NCBI GenBank assembly: GCA_002083395.1
Contig: LWDH01000047.1
Coordinates: 1-64,000, forward strand
DNA from: Proteobacteria bacterium SG_bin4
GTDB taxonomy: Bacteria > Pseudomonadota > Gammaproteobacteria > Burkholderiales > Nitrosomonadaceae
Length of the DNA: 64,000 bases
Direction: 5' to 3'
In this document: in pieces, positions 33,659 to 43,421 of the stretch
Layout: each line of letters begins with the position of its first letter
Position numbering within the stretch: position 1 is the first letter of the stretch
Notes under the pieces: generated by a model
Databases searched by the model: none
The model's input: only the letters and a program-made list of their open reading frames with translations
What the model was told of the DNA's origin: nothing
Position numbers and translations under genes: made by a program

Positions 33659-34792
33659 TTAACAATGCCCCGGCTCGATAAAACCGGTCAATGCACATAG
33701 AACAGTCATCAGAAAAAAACTGCCCCAGACCGACTCCACCAGTTCTTCCACTTCGGGGCTGGTTTTATAGCAACACCCCCAGAAAATAGCGGAATTTCCA
33801 TTACGCCGCTCCATCATGGAATCGACGTCTGTTTGAAGAACTGTAAAATACCGGCTGCGTAGTACCGCACTGATTTGCCAGTGCGAATAGTTCCGCAAAG
33901 ATTCGCCATCCGGGAGAAGATTCGCCAGTGATAACATTGCCAATGCCGCTATCACCGATGCCGAGGGATCATAGTCTGATGATGATCCACCCAGCCGGTT
34001 TGGCGCCAAGGGATTCGGCCTGGAAGTAATCCAGTACTCGCACGCATTTCTCGCCAAGGTGATATAAGGCTCCCCCCATAACGCCGCAGCCCGGCTCAAA
34101 CCCAGCATCGCCCAGGCTTGTCCGCGTGACCATTCACCGGCCTGCCCGAGCGGCTCAAAACCCCGGCCATCAAATTGCGCGGTCGCATGAACCGCGCCGT
34201 TATCGCGGTAGCACACTGTCAGCATTGTTTCGGTATGTCTTTGCACCATAAAGCGGTGAAGATTATGATCACTACTGCCGAGAAGCTGAATCATCGATGC
34301 AAAACTATCAATCGTAACCGCTTTGCTGCCACGGTTTCCGCCGCCCATCGCAGTACCGAGCGGAAAACAATTAAGCTTGGGATTGAAGCTATGCGTTATC
34401 GCATTCACCGATAATTGCGTCAATTGTTGCGCATTTGCATCCTGAAACCATAATGCTCCCAACGCTGCGCCGTACCAAAAAATCAAACTGCGATAACCGG
34501 AATCGATCATGGTTCTTGCAGCCAATTGCTGGGAAATCACTGACGCTTTACGCTGATCGCGCACTGAATCGGTCACTCTTGCACGCAACCACCAGCAAGC
34601 GCTCCAGAATCCGCCAGCCCATGAGCCGCCTTGTGAAACCTTCCAGGTATTGCTATTTCCGGGAGAAAATAGCGGAAATTCGCTGCCGCACTGCTGATCG
34701 ATCGCATCCATGCGGCGAAACAGCGATTCAATGGCATCTATCATTTCTTGGGTGCTGACCGGCCGGTCACCGGTTGCATAAACTGCCGACAT
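33659..34792 (-). CDS. GH88-like unsaturated glucuronyl hydrolase
   Basis: The 377-residue protein matches the (alpha/alpha)6 barrel of glycoside hydrolase family 88: GSWAGGFWSACWWLRA, GEWSRGQAWAMLGLSRAA and DYDPSASVIAALAML are characteristic. GH88 enzymes cleave unsaturated uronic acids from oligosaccharides produced by polysaccharide lyases. No signal peptide is evident, which fits the mostly cytoplasmic family. AGGAG precedes the ATG, 10 bp after the stop of the porin gene at 34803. The neighbours (porin, amidohydrolases) suggest handling of an acidic polysaccharide; this is inference. Confidence 0.75.
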   Translation of the reverse strand: MSAVYATGDRPVSTQEMIDAIESLFRRMDAIDQQCGSEFPLFSPGNSNTWKVSQGGSWAGGFWSACWWLRARVTDSVRDQRKASVISQQLAARTMIDSGYRSLIFWYGAALGALWFQDANAQQLTQLSVNAITHSFNPKLNCFPLGTAMGGGNRGSKAVTIDSFASMIQLLGSSDHNLHRFMVQRHTETMLTVCYRDNGAVHATAQFDGRGFEPLGQAGEWSRGQAWAMLGLSRAAALWGEPYITLARNACEYWITSRPNPLAPNRLGGSSSDYDPSASVIAALAMLSLANLLPDGESLRNYSHWQISAVLRSRYFTVLQTDVDSMMERRNGNSAIFWGCCYKTSPEVEELVESVWGSFFLMTVLCALTGFIEPGHC

Positions 34793-34802
34793 ACAACTTC
34801 TC

Positions 34803-36485
34803 CTAAAAAATCAAATTGAAATCAACCAGAAAATTATTCGCATCGCTTTTCCCCGGATAGATGTTTTTCATCACATCACCCCCGAAGGCATGGCCATAAT
34901 AAAGGCGCGCAGTCAATTGCTTGCTATAGGTGTAAGTCAATGCAATATCCGCCAGTTGGCCGATATCGCTGGTGCCACCTGCGGAATTGCCGGAATAGCC
35001 GAAAGCGCCGCTGTTCAATGCGGCTCCCAAACCACCGTATAACAAATCGCTGGCATTGCCCAATGACAATTGATGCACGTTGATATTTGCCTGCAATTTA
35101 GGCGTCAGCGAAGTGATCACCTCAACAAATGCATCCTGGATATTCATCAGGTTATAGAACGGAAACTTGGCATAGAGACGGCCGCTCGGCACCCCGGAAA
35201 AATAGGTCTGATGCTGATCATCGTGCGGATCGCTATCGCCGGAGCTGCGGTAATAGACCGCTCGCAACCAGGGTTTCAGCGGCAATTGCGTCCACTGATA
35301 ACCGGCTTCCGCGGCAATAGCCCAGGCACGATGCGGCTGCGAAGTCCAATGACCGAACTGGTAGGCCGCCCATAGCAACGCATCGACACTGCCGGAGCCC
35401 AAGGTGTGCAGCGATAGCACGTTGGCTCCAATGGTATGGATATCCAGTTTTTGCTGCTGCAGAAACGGTCTTGCTTCGGGAGAACGGTTGTCGATCACTT
35501 GCGTATCGCGCTGATCGTCGTAATTCATGTAAAACAAGCGGCCTTCGGTACCCGGAAGCAACTTATCCTTTTTGCCGGTCAGCGCAGCAAAAACAATATT
35601 GATATCATTAATTTGCTGCTGCCCCTGCACCGTCAGATTACCTTGCGTCGGACGAACGCCGCTAACGGTTAAATTGACGGTTGGTTGATCATGAATCAAG
35701 GAGAAACCGTCGAATGTCCGTCCGATATAAATTGCATTAAAACCGCCCAATAATCGCTTGGCGATGCGCCGGCGTTTCAGTGCATCGAATTTTTCCATGC
35801 CGCTGATGGTTTCCATGCCATCCGTCAGCTCGAAACGTCCGGCTTTGACCGATGTTCCCGGCACACCCCATGCATGAAGCTTGAAATTCAGAAAACCTTG
35901 TTTCAAAAACACATTACTCGCAGCGGTTGTCTCATTTGTTTGGAAATAGGCCGCTCCCAGCCCCAACGATCCGCCGCCCGGTACGACGGCATCATTCGGC
36001 AAACCGTATAAACCGATATATTGACCCTGCGCAAAACCATCCACATAGGATGATGTGAACATTGCACCCAGTCTGGCGCGCAATACCCATAAATCATAGG
36101 AATGATCAACAGCGGCTTCCGGACGGAAGAAATTCCATACTTCGTAACTGCTCATCCATTCACCATTGAGGCGTAAATATTGATTGATGTGTCCTAGAGG
36201 TTTAGGATCACTACTTGCCTTAGCAATAACCGCCATGGAAAATACCGGTACTGCCAAGCAAAGTAGTACTGTCTTAAGGAAGCGCCGATTAATAGCCTGC
36301 GCAAGCGATTTGCGGCGTTGGGTGGTGCTCAGAAACTCGCCTATCCTATGGATATGTCTCGTTTCTTGCGCTCCATCCGCCTTGCATTGCATCTTGCTCG
36401 GCGAATTAATCAGCATTTCCCTAATGGTCCATGCAACAGAAACAGAGTCAGTTTTCCTTTTGGGAATCGCTTGATTTATAGCCAT
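34803..36485 (-). CDS. Alginate-export-like porin with in-frame MITE in its signal peptide
   Basis: From about residue 95 the protein is a beta-barrel related to the alginate_exp family (HINQYLRLNGEWMSSYEVW, SVKAGRFELTDGME, KPWLRAVYYRSSGD), ending in aromatic DFNLIF. The N-terminus is odd: residues 22-70 are translated from MITE copy 3. Leaving out the 143 bp and one 4-bp duplication removes exactly 49 codons and restores a continuous signal peptide, PKRKTDSVSVAWTIK joined to TVLLCLAVPVFSMAVIAKA. Whether the interrupted form is exported is unclear; an internal start may be used. The ribosome-binding site at 36485 is poor. It probably leads an operon with the GH88 gene. Confidence 0.75.
   Translation of the reverse strand: MAINQAIPKRKTDSVSVAWTIREMLINSPSKMQCKADGAQETRHIHRIGEFLSTTQRRKSLAQAINRRFLKTVLLCLAVPVFSMAVIAKASSDPKPLGHINQYLRLNGEWMSSYEVWNFFRPEAAVDHSYDLWVLRARLGAMFTSSYVDGFAQGQYIGLYGLPNDAVVPGGGSLGLGAAYFQTNETTAASNVFLKQGFLNFKLHAWGVPGTSVKAGRFELTDGMETISGMEKFDALKRRRIAKRLLGGFNAIYIGRTFDGFSLIHDQPTVNLTVSGVRPTQGNLTVQGQQQINDINIVFAALTGKKDKLLPGTEGRLFYMNYDDQRDTQVIDNRSPEARPFLQQQKLDIHTIGANVLSLHTLGSGSVDALLWAAYQFGHWTSQPHRAWAIAAEAGYQWTQLPLKPWLRAVYYRSSGDSDPHDDQHQTYFSGVPSGRLYAKFPFYNLMNIQDAFVEVITSLTPKLQANINVHQLSLGNASDLLYGGLGAALNSGAFGYSGNSAGGTSDIGQLADIALTYTYSKQLTARLYYGHAFGGDVMKNIYPGKSDANNFLVDFNLIF
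36278..36420 (-). mobile_element. 143-bp IS5-like MITE, copy 3 (inside a gene)
   Basis: Bounded by GGAAGCGCCGATTAAT and the inverted ATTAATCAGCATTTCC, with TTAA (36274-36277) and CTAA (36421-36424) as near-matching duplications. The length equals copies 1 and 2, but the sequence has diverged, and it lies in the opposite orientation. Its frame, ending HRIGEFLSTTQRRK, aligns with the frame open in copy 1 (NKIGEDASTAQRSD). It interrupts the signal peptide of the porin gene without breaking the frame. Confidence 0.8.
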
Positions 36486-36548
36486 AAATTAATTTAAGTG
36501 ATTATTTTTCAGTCTATCTTTTCAATCCGAATAACCTTGGATACCCTA

Positions 36549-37334
36549 ATGAAACTCATCACATCCCAAGACGGTACCGCAATTGCTTGCTGGCAAGGCG
36601 GGTCCGGTGATCCGCTCCTGCTGATACATGGAACAACCGGAGATCACACCGCGTGGATTTCTACCCTTTCGCTGCTGCAACAACATTTCACTGTCTGGAC
36701 CATGGACCGGCGCGGCCGCGGACTTAGCGGCGACAACCACGACTATGCCTTAGCGCGCGAATGCGAAGATATCGCCGCGGTCGTCGAATCCATTGGAATC
36801 CGCGTCCATGTATTGGGCCATTCATTTGGCGGACTGTGCGCGCTCGAAGCAGCGTTATTGACCCCCAACATCGGCAAACTGATTCTCTATGAGCCTTCAA
36901 TCACGCTGACCGGCAGCAACTGGTCAGCGGAACTGGAAAATCGCTTGCAAGCGCTGTGGCAACAAAATGCATGGGAAGAATCGCTGTTATTATTTTTTCG
37001 AGATTTGCTTAAAACACCGCAGGCAGAAATCTCCGCTTTACAAAGCGGCTCCGGCTGGATTTCTCGGGTCGCAGCCGCGCATACCATTTTGCGCGAATTG
37101 CAAAGCATCGATCGTTACGTTTTTGCGCCGCAAAAATTTCAAGCGTTGAAAAATTCCACTCTGCTGATGATTGGCGGCGACAGCCATAAACGGCGCTTCA
37201 AAACAGCCGGGCTGTTGCAACAATGCTTGAGCCATAGTCAGCGCGCCGTACTCGCGGGACAGCAGCACAGTGCGATGCGTAGCGCACCCGGCTTATTTGC
37301 ACAAACCATTATTGAATTCCTAAATCAACCATAA
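36549..37334 (+). CDS. Alpha/beta hydrolase
   Basis: The 261-residue protein has the alpha/beta-hydrolase order: LLIHGTTGDHTAW (oxyanion hole), MDRRGRGLSG, the nucleophile elbow GHSFGG, and the terminal AGQQHSAM with the catalytic histidine. The ATG at 36549 is preferred because the upstream extension is not family-like. The substrate is unknown. It is divergent from the MITE-interrupted porin gene and convergent with the MFS gene. Confidence 0.82.
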   Translation: MKLITSQDGTAIACWQGGSGDPLLLIHGTTGDHTAWISTLSLLQQHFTVWTMDRRGRGLSGDNHDYALARECEDIAAVVESIGIRVHVLGHSFGGLCALEAALLTPNIGKLILYEPSITLTGSNWSAELENRLQALWQQNAWEESLLLFFRDLLKTPQAEISALQSGSGWISRVAAAHTILRELQSIDRYVFAPQKFQALKNSTLLMIGGDSHKRRFKTAGLLQQCLSHSQRAVLAGQQHSAMRSAPGLFAQTIIEFLNQP

Positions 37335-37340
37335 ATTTCA

Positions 37341-37384
37341 GCAACGGAGCAGCGGCAGCTTACTGCATCGCCTGGCTCCGTTGC
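37341..37384. repeat. 10-bp inverted repeat at convergent gene ends
   Basis: GCAACGGAGC (37341-37350) and GCTCCGTTGC (37375-37384) form a perfect stem with a 24-nt loop that overlaps the 3' end of the MFS gene. No T-run follows, so a terminator role for the hydrolase gene is only possible. Confidence 0.4.
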
Positions 37385-38562
37385 CGGCGCTTATTTGCAA
37401 GTGCTTTAGTCAATACGCAGGCAATGCTCAAAACACCGATCAATACCCCCCAGCTCACCTGAGGATCAGCTGAATATCTCCCGATCGACGCAAATAAAGC
37501 CGGCCCCAGCGCAAAGCCCGAGAAAAATGCCACGGATAAATAGCTTGAAGCCACAGTCACCGCGCCAAATCCGGAATCTCTGACCAGCATGCTCATCGCG
37601 ATGGCATTGGTAGCGACTGCAGTAAATCCCATACCGGCTGCGCCGATCCACAAGCGCCAGTGACTATGATTATCTGTCTGCAACGTGACAAACATAGCGC
37701 AAGCCGCAACAGCAATCAGTATAAACAGCAGTGATGACTCGTCTTTGAGCTTTGCGCCGATTGGCGTCAGCAAGATTCTGGACAACATACCCATGACGCC
37801 GAAAACAGCGATCAGCATATCCGCCCATAACAGCGCCATTCCTTGTTGCGTTGCAAATGCCGGCAAAAAGGTAACAAACGCGGACAACGAAATCGCCACA
37901 CAAAATTGAATCGCCATCAGCCATCCCAATGACCCATTGGGAGGCACTAGTGACCAGCTATTATTGGTAAAACCGTTTCGCCGGGGAATAATAAAAACCG
38001 TTACCAGCCCAAATAAAAGAGCAACCGGCACAATGACGGCAAACGCTGTGCGCCAGCCGAACTGAAATGCGATAGCGGGTAATAACAACCCGGCAACAAG
38101 CGCCGCAAGCTGCACACCGGATTGCTTCAGCCCAACCACCCAGGCTTTCTTTTGCGGCGGGATTTGTTGCGCAATGAGCAAATTGGTAACTGGATTGGAC
38201 AATGCTTGCGCGATACCGCAACAAGCAGCGGCGAGTATCAGGCTGTCAAAATCCGTGGCAACGGTAATCAACAAGAAAGCCATCGCAACCGCGATAAAGA
38301 GTGTTAGTAATGCTTGGCGTGAACCAAGAAAATCGACAACCCGGCCAGCGTAGAGTGAAAGTACCGCCGCCAAACCGAATGAACTCATGATCAAATATCC
38401 GAGTGATGCGGTTTCGAACTTCAAGTCAGCGCTCAACAATAACCCCAAGGTACTGGTCGCGTACAAAATGAGCATCGGCAGGGTCATCGCAAACACCAGC
38501 AGAAATTGGAATGCAACGGCCGTCATCGCAACGGTTGTGGTTTTATAAGCAGCAGTCAGCAT
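37360..38562 (-). CDS. Major facilitator superfamily transporter
   Basis: A 400-residue membrane protein with about 12 hydrophobic helices and the MFS loop 2-3 motif in degenerate form (GRVVDFLGSRQALL). The N-terminal half contains NPVTNLLIAQQIPPQKKAWVVG, a cytoplasmic loop typical of CynX/NNP-like or drug-type MFS proteins. The substrate is not clear. It is the last gene of the minus-strand set that contains the acyl-CoA dehydrogenase, the ligase and the CoA-transferase, 53 bp from the dehydrogenase, so uptake or export of the compound they handle is likely. Confidence 0.82.
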   Translation of the reverse strand: MLTAAYKTTTVAMTAVAFQFLLVFAMTLPMLILYATSTLGLLLSADLKFETASLGYLIMSSFGLAAVLSLYAGRVVDFLGSRQALLTLFIAVAMAFLLITVATDFDSLILAAACCGIAQALSNPVTNLLIAQQIPPQKKAWVVGLKQSGVQLAALVAGLLLPAIAFQFGWRTAFAVIVPVALLFGLVTVFIIPRRNGFTNNSWSLVPPNGSLGWLMAIQFCVAISLSAFVTFLPAFATQQGMALLWADMLIAVFGVMGMLSRILLTPIGAKLKDESSLLFILIAVAACAMFVTLQTDNHSHWRLWIGAAGMGFTAVATNAIAMSMLVRDSGFGAVTVASSYLSVAFFSGFALGPALFASIGRYSADPQVSWGVLIGVLSIACVLTKALANKRRQRSQAMQ

Positions 38563-38615
38563 GACTGTTTAGAAAGATAGTCGCGCACCTGAAGATATCG
38601 GATCAGCGATGCATT

Positions 38616-39809
38616 TCAATCAAAGGAATAAACCTTTTCACGTTGATAGAAACTGATTAACCGGCGTCCTATCGAACTGATTAATGCTTCGTCATTGCCA
38701 TCGAGAATGCGTGACGAACGCGCTATCCGGCTAATGCCAAACAATGGGGTCAAATCGCTGAGACCCTCGGCACCGTGAAGTTGTATCGCGGAATCGGAAG
38801 CAATGCACAAAGCGCGGGATGACGCCAATTTTGCGACATTGATCGCGATTTCATCCGGGGCTTGCGCATCAATACTGCGTGCGGCGACACGAATCAATTC
38901 GCGCGCGCTTGCAATCGCGTGATAGGCATTTACCATGTGTTGCCGCACTAATTGCTTGTCCGCCAGTCTGCTGAATTTACCCCGAACCGAATGAATCCGT
39001 TCACCCATTAAATCCAGGCAACGCTGCGCCAGGCCGATCCAATTCATGGCGCGTAACACCCGCCCGAGACTCAAGCGTTTGTTCATCAGCTCCATGCCGT
39101 TACCGCATATCCCCAGCAGAAAATGCTCCGGCACTTGCACATCCGTTAATGAGACTTCACCTTGTCCGTACGAATGCCCCATCATCGTCAGTAGACGCTC
39201 AATTTTGAAACCGGCGGCATTGGTCGGTACGATAACCATGGATAGCGCATGATGAATCGGTATATCCTCACTGCCGGTACGCGCCAATACAGTCATGAAT
39301 GTCGCGCGATCCGCATTCGAAATAAACCATTTTTTACCATTAATACGCCATTGGCCTTTCGACAAACTGGCAGTCGTCGAAATCAGACTTGGAATCGAAC
39401 CGCTATGGCCGGGTTCGGTCATGCCATAGCAAGGAATTGCGTTTCCGCTGACCATCGGTTCGAGAAACTGCCGAGCAATCGTTTCATTTCCGAATTTCAA
39501 CAACATATGCGCATCCAGCGCGGTGTGACTGCCGAAAATATCTTGAGAAAATTCCGTTCGTCCTTCTTGCTCCGCAACGATCAAGTAATCTTCGAGAGAA
39601 GTAATTTTCCCGCCGTGCGACAGCGGATAAAATAAATTGCATAAACCCGACCGTCTTGCCGATTGCATCAACTCCATTTGCAACGCCAACGAGCCTTGAT
39701 CCCGCAACGCCAATTTTGATTCGTTGGGAATAATGACCTCGTCAACGAATGCTTTGACCGCATTCGCCAGTGCTTTCGCAGTTTTTGTATTCTGCCTGTG
39801 TTCAGCCAT
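38616..39809 (-). CDS. Acyl-CoA dehydrogenase family protein
   Basis: A 397-residue flavoprotein of the acyl-CoA dehydrogenase type. GMTEPGHSGSIPSLIST and WRINGKKWFISNADRATF are the FAD-binding and substrate blocks; QLHGAEGLSDLTPLFGISR is the C-terminal signature. The ATG at 39809 overlaps the ligase stop by one base (TGATG), indicating translational coupling. Acyl substrate unknown. It is distinct from the FadE at 10113. Confidence 0.85.
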   Translation of the reverse strand: MAEHRQNTKTAKALANAVKAFVDEVIIPNESKLALRDQGSLALQMELMQSARRSGLCNLFYPLSHGGKITSLEDYLIVAEQEGRTEFSQDIFGSHTALDAHMLLKFGNETIARQFLEPMVSGNAIPCYGMTEPGHSGSIPSLISTTASLSKGQWRINGKKWFISNADRATFMTVLARTGSEDIPIHHALSMVIVPTNAAGFKIERLLTMMGHSYGQGEVSLTDVQVPEHFLLGICGNGMELMNKRLSLGRVLRAMNWIGLAQRCLDLMGERIHSVRGKFSRLADKQLVRQHMVNAYHAIASARELIRVAARSIDAQAPDEIAINVAKLASSRALCIASDSAIQLHGAEGLSDLTPLFGISRIARSSRILDGNDEALISSIGRRLISFYQREKVYSFD

Positions 39810-41494
39810 CAATGCGCCCTCTGTATTGATGAAACAGCCTGATTCAACACGTCCGGACCCGGTATAAACTGCGCGCTTTCCAATTCGGCAGTCAAGCGCC
39901 TTTTATCAACTTTTCCGGCCGGACCCAGCGGTAATTGCCGCAGGTACCGGAGATATTCCGGCAGCTTGTTTTTCTCTAACCCCTGATCGAGTAAAAAGCG
40001 TGTAAATTGCGCCAACGATGGCCGTTCAGCACCGTCACGCATAACCAGGCATAAACAGATCCGCTGCCCGAGATCATGATCGGCAACCGGAACACACACG
40101 GCACTGACCACAGCTGGGTGCGACACAGCAATACTTTCAATTTGCGCAGGGCTGATATTAACGCCGCCACGAATGATGATTTCCTTCTTCCTTCCAGCCA
40201 GTATTAGATAACCATCTTCATCGATAAAACCGAGATCTCCGGTGTATACCCAACCGTCTTCATCGCGGTAGCGGGCATCCAGTTCTGGATTATTGACATA
40301 CTGCATCGGCGTTATCGGTCCTCGCGCGGCAATCTCGCCAATCTGACCGCGTGCTACTTCGCGTTTATGATCATCGACAATCTTGATCGAACACACATCC
40401 GGATTGGGCCGGCCGGTTTTGTGCAGAATCGTATCTAAGCTATCATCCAGCATCGTGTGACAATTCACCCCGTCAGCCGAACCGTATAAGCTGATGAAAC
40501 CGCATCGAAAGGCTTCGGTGCACCGGCGAATCGACGCTTCATCGATCTTTGCGCCGCCACTGATGATAGCGATTAAGCTGGATTTATTTGCACGCGCCAG
40601 TTCGGGGTCTGCTGCAATGCGCTGAAACATCGTGGGTACGCCAAAAATATGCGTCGGATGCAGTTCTCCAATCGCACGAATAGCGGCACCGGCATCGAAC
40701 TGCGTCAACACCAGCACCGCGCCCCCAAGCCAGGACAAAACTCCAAACGTCGCAGTTGAACCAAAAGCTGTTCCCAGCGGCATTAAGTACAAACCGCGGA
40801 AACTGCCGCCATCGGGACAAATGCGTTGCAGAAAACGGCCGCGCCCGCCGGCTAATGCATTATGTGAATAAGCAATCCACTTCGGATTCGATTCGGTACC
40901 TGACGATATCAATAATCGAACCGGCCAACCGGGATCCACGTCTGGCAAGTGATTGGAAGCAATCGGTTTTGATTGATAGAGCGATTCCAACGTATGCCAG
41001 CCATCCCGTGCTTCACCGTTCACAACAAGAATTCTTAGGGATAATAAGCCGGGACGCAGCGATTCGATCATCTCGCATACATCCATTTGCACAAATTTTG
41101 AATCAACAATGATAACCCGCGCATCGCAGCGGCTTAGCAATGATTGCGTATCGAGACGCCCACGGCCGGGCGGAAATGGCGCAACAATGGCTCCCAATGC
41201 TGCAGCCGCTAAATCTATCGCGCAATGATGCCAACTGTTGGAAAGCTGATAAGCAATCACATCCCCGGCAACGACACCCAACGAGTGAAAACTGGCAGCC
41301 AGACACGCAACCCGATACTGCAATTGCTCATAAGTAATCGTTTGTTCCAAAGAAACGACCGCTAACTTATCAGGATGTATCTGAACTTTCTCACAAAAAA
41401 GCTGGTACAAAGATTTATTGGGATAAGTACCGTTCATAATCCATTGGTTCCGGACATCAACCGGAACCAGATCCAATATTCCGGATTGGTTCAT
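39809..41494 (-). CDS. AMP-dependent acyl/aryl ligase
   Basis: A 561-residue adenylate-forming enzyme with LLISSGTESNPKWIAYSH as the phosphate-binding loop (the usual TGTTG-K motif altered to SSGTESNPK), FGVPTMFQRI, YTGDLGFIDEDGYLILAGRKKEIIIRGG (shown in part) and GPAGKVDKRRL with the catalytic lysine. It should make an acyl-adenylate and then a CoA ester or load a carrier. The ATG at 41494 overlaps the CoA-transferase stop (ATGA). Substrate preference cannot be read from the sequence alone. Confidence 0.85.
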   Translation of the reverse strand: MNQSGILDLVPVDVRNQWIMNGTYPNKSLYQLFCEKVQIHPDKLAVVSLEQTITYEQLQYRVACLAASFHSLGVVAGDVIAYQLSNSWHHCAIDLAAAALGAIVAPFPPGRGRLDTQSLLSRCDARVIIVDSKFVQMDVCEMIESLRPGLLSLRILVVNGEARDGWHTLESLYQSKPIASNHLPDVDPGWPVRLLISSGTESNPKWIAYSHNALAGGRGRFLQRICPDGGSFRGLYLMPLGTAFGSTATFGVLSWLGGAVLVLTQFDAGAAIRAIGELHPTHIFGVPTMFQRIAADPELARANKSSLIAIISGGAKIDEASIRRCTEAFRCGFISLYGSADGVNCHTMLDDSLDTILHKTGRPNPDVCSIKIVDDHKREVARGQIGEIAARGPITPMQYVNNPELDARYRDEDGWVYTGDLGFIDEDGYLILAGRKKEIIIRGGVNISPAQIESIAVSHPAVVSAVCVPVADHDLGQRICLCLVMRDGAERPSLAQFTRFLLDQGLEKNKLPEYLRYLRQLPLGPAGKVDKRRLTAELESAQFIPGPDVLNQAVSSIQRAH

Positions 41495-43380
41495 TGAAAA
41501 CTCCATGGAGAGGTTACTTGCGTATATGACCCGCGACTGAGCGACGATTGCAACTGAGAACAATTCTGCAGATCGGCGAGATCTTCAATTACGACGGCTG
41601 CAGACACTCCCGCTTGCTGCAATCGCGCTGCCCATTCCTGTGCGCTGCCGGTTAGCAGTAATTCGCACAAACACTGCTGCACATCAATCTGTTTATCATC
41701 GAACAACTTGCCAAATAGCTGGAATAACCGCTGCAATGCAGCATCGTCACAGCACTCGATCGCTAGCATTCCTTGCTTGGTTGCATATACATTGTTTAAC
41801 CGGCTTGCGAAGGGAACATTGACTTCGAAAAAATGATGTTGCCGCTGGAAATCTTCACTGCATAATAATGTAGCTGCGCTCAATAACGAGGATGTGACTT
41901 TACCGCCGGTATGATTCACCAAGCGGTTAAATAAGCCAATGGTTATTCCTTGAGCTGCAACGACGCCTCCCAGCAGATCCAAAACTGTAAACAACGTGCC
42001 GCCGCGAGTACCGCTCGCTCGCGAAATCTTATGCGCGACACCGGAGTGAGCTTGTACCATGAAATCGGTACCCGGCATTGTATTGAGTCTTAAAGATGAG
42101 CCGCCATTACTTGACCAGCCGGCTGCATACGCATAAATCAGAGCTGGATTGACATCCGCAAAATCGGCAGCATCCAGCTTCAACTGCGCGGCTTTATGAG
42201 ACGCCCAGTTATGCAAAAAAACATCGGCATTCTTTGCCAATTCCATGATTTCAGCATGTCCGGAAGCGGATTGGATATCAATTTCCCGGATGGATTTAAG
42301 CCGGTTAAGCGCATCGAATCTCACCGAGCATCCGTCCGCGAGCGGCGGCATGCCGCGTAATGGATCGCCGCCCGGCGGTTCGATGCGAATCACTTCGGCT
42401 CCAAGCAACGCCAGCAAATGTCCGGCCAACGGACCTTGAATGCGCCGGCAAGATTCAATCACTGTCATCCCGCTCAAAGGTAATTCATGGTGAGCCTTGG
42501 TGTGGCGCATCGCCGTTGCAGCAGTTGTCAAATCAAATGCCCAAGGGCCATTCAGCCATTCGCATTTAAGCTGCTCATCGGTGATTCTGTCATCCAGTGT
42601 TTGAACCGGGCAAATCGAAAGCCCCGTTTGCGAACATAATTCAGCAATGTCCGCATAAACCACCTGTGTGAGCGCATGCGTTAATTCATCGGGCAACGGT
42701 GCGATCGCTTTGGCGTAACGCAATAAAAAGGCAGTCCAGCCTTTACCGGCCAATGTGGCATTGATACCCAGTCGAGTCCAGAACTTCAGCCACGGTTCCG
42801 CATTCAAGGTTTCCAGCTCAAAAACCACACCATCCGAAGAAACAAAAGGTGGCGCAGGAACCTGCTTCCTATCAACACCCGGTAAGTTCTCACCGGCTGT
42901 CCCAACCGTCGCGTCCGCTAAATATTGAGAAGTGCTCAGTAACGCCGCTGACGCCATGGAAATCTGCGCGCCGGTAAACGAAAGACCGCGCAATTGCCCA
43001 ATTGCAGCGGCAACCGCACCTTGCAATGCTAATGCTGCCGTCATGGTTGAAACATAATTAAGACCTAGGGATTGTATTTTTCCGGATGCCCGGCCATGAA
43101 CCGACATCAGTCCGCATGCAGCTTGCAAGATATTTTCACTCGCCACGTTGTTCGATTTGCGCATTTGATCCCACGCTGTCACTTCGCAAGTAACGGGGGC
43201 CGTAACCGGTGTCTCCAAGACGAATGAGAAACCCGCTTCATCAATACGGTCCCGTGCATGTTCGATTCTCATGCCTAGTGCGCTGGTCTGATAAAACAGC
43301 GAAAAAATCGATGCCGAGAAGTTTGAAGCAGAATTCTGCCACGGCGCGGTGATCACGCAATTTTGAAGCGGAGTATTCAC
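41491..43380 (-). CDS. Double-length CaiB/BaiF (family III) CoA-transferase
   Basis: The second half (about residues 302-629) is a family III CoA-transferase: LSGMTVIESCRRIQGPLAG, GAEVIRIEPPGGDPLRG, and MPGTDFMVQAHSG, in which Asp439 is the expected acyl-accepting residue. The first 300 residues look like a second, degenerate copy of the same fold with no catalytic aspartate identified (for example GLNYVSTMTAALALQGAVAA). Typical members are about 400 residues, so this is a fusion or tandem form. The start is a GTG with a weak ribosome-binding site, so the N-terminus is uncertain. It lies 41 bp downstream of the sulfur-carrier gene. Confidence 0.78.
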   Translation of the reverse strand: MNTPLQNCVITAPWQNSASNFSASIFSLFYQTSALGMRIEHARDRIDEAGFSFVLETPVTAPVTCEVTAWDQMRKSNNVASENILQAACGLMSVHGRASGKIQSLGLNYVSTMTAALALQGAVAAAIGQLRGLSFTGAQISMASAALLSTSQYLADATVGTAGENLPGVDRKQVPAPPFVSSDGVVFELETLNAEPWLKFWTRLGINATLAGKGWTAFLLRYAKAIAPLPDELTHALTQVVYADIAELCSQTGLSICPVQTLDDRITDEQLKCEWLNGPWAFDLTTAATAMRHTKAHHELPLSGMTVIESCRRIQGPLAGHLLALLGAEVIRIEPPGGDPLRGMPPLADGCSVRFDALNRLKSIREIDIQSASGHAEIMELAKNADVFLHNWASHKAAQLKLDAADFADVNPALIYAYAAGWSSNGGSSLRLNTMPGTDFMVQAHSGVAHKISRASGTRGGTLFTVLDLLGGVVAAQGITIGLFNRLVNHTGGKVTSSLLSAATLLCSEDFQRQHHFFEVNVPFASRLNNVYATKQGMLAIECCDDAALQRLFQLFGKLFDDKQIDVQQCLCELLLTGSAQEWAARLQQAGVSAAVVIEDLADLQNCSQLQSSLSRGSYTQVTSPWSFQ

Positions 43381-43421
43381 GGCTTGGATGTAAGCGTATT
43401 CATTAATAAAACAATACCCGA

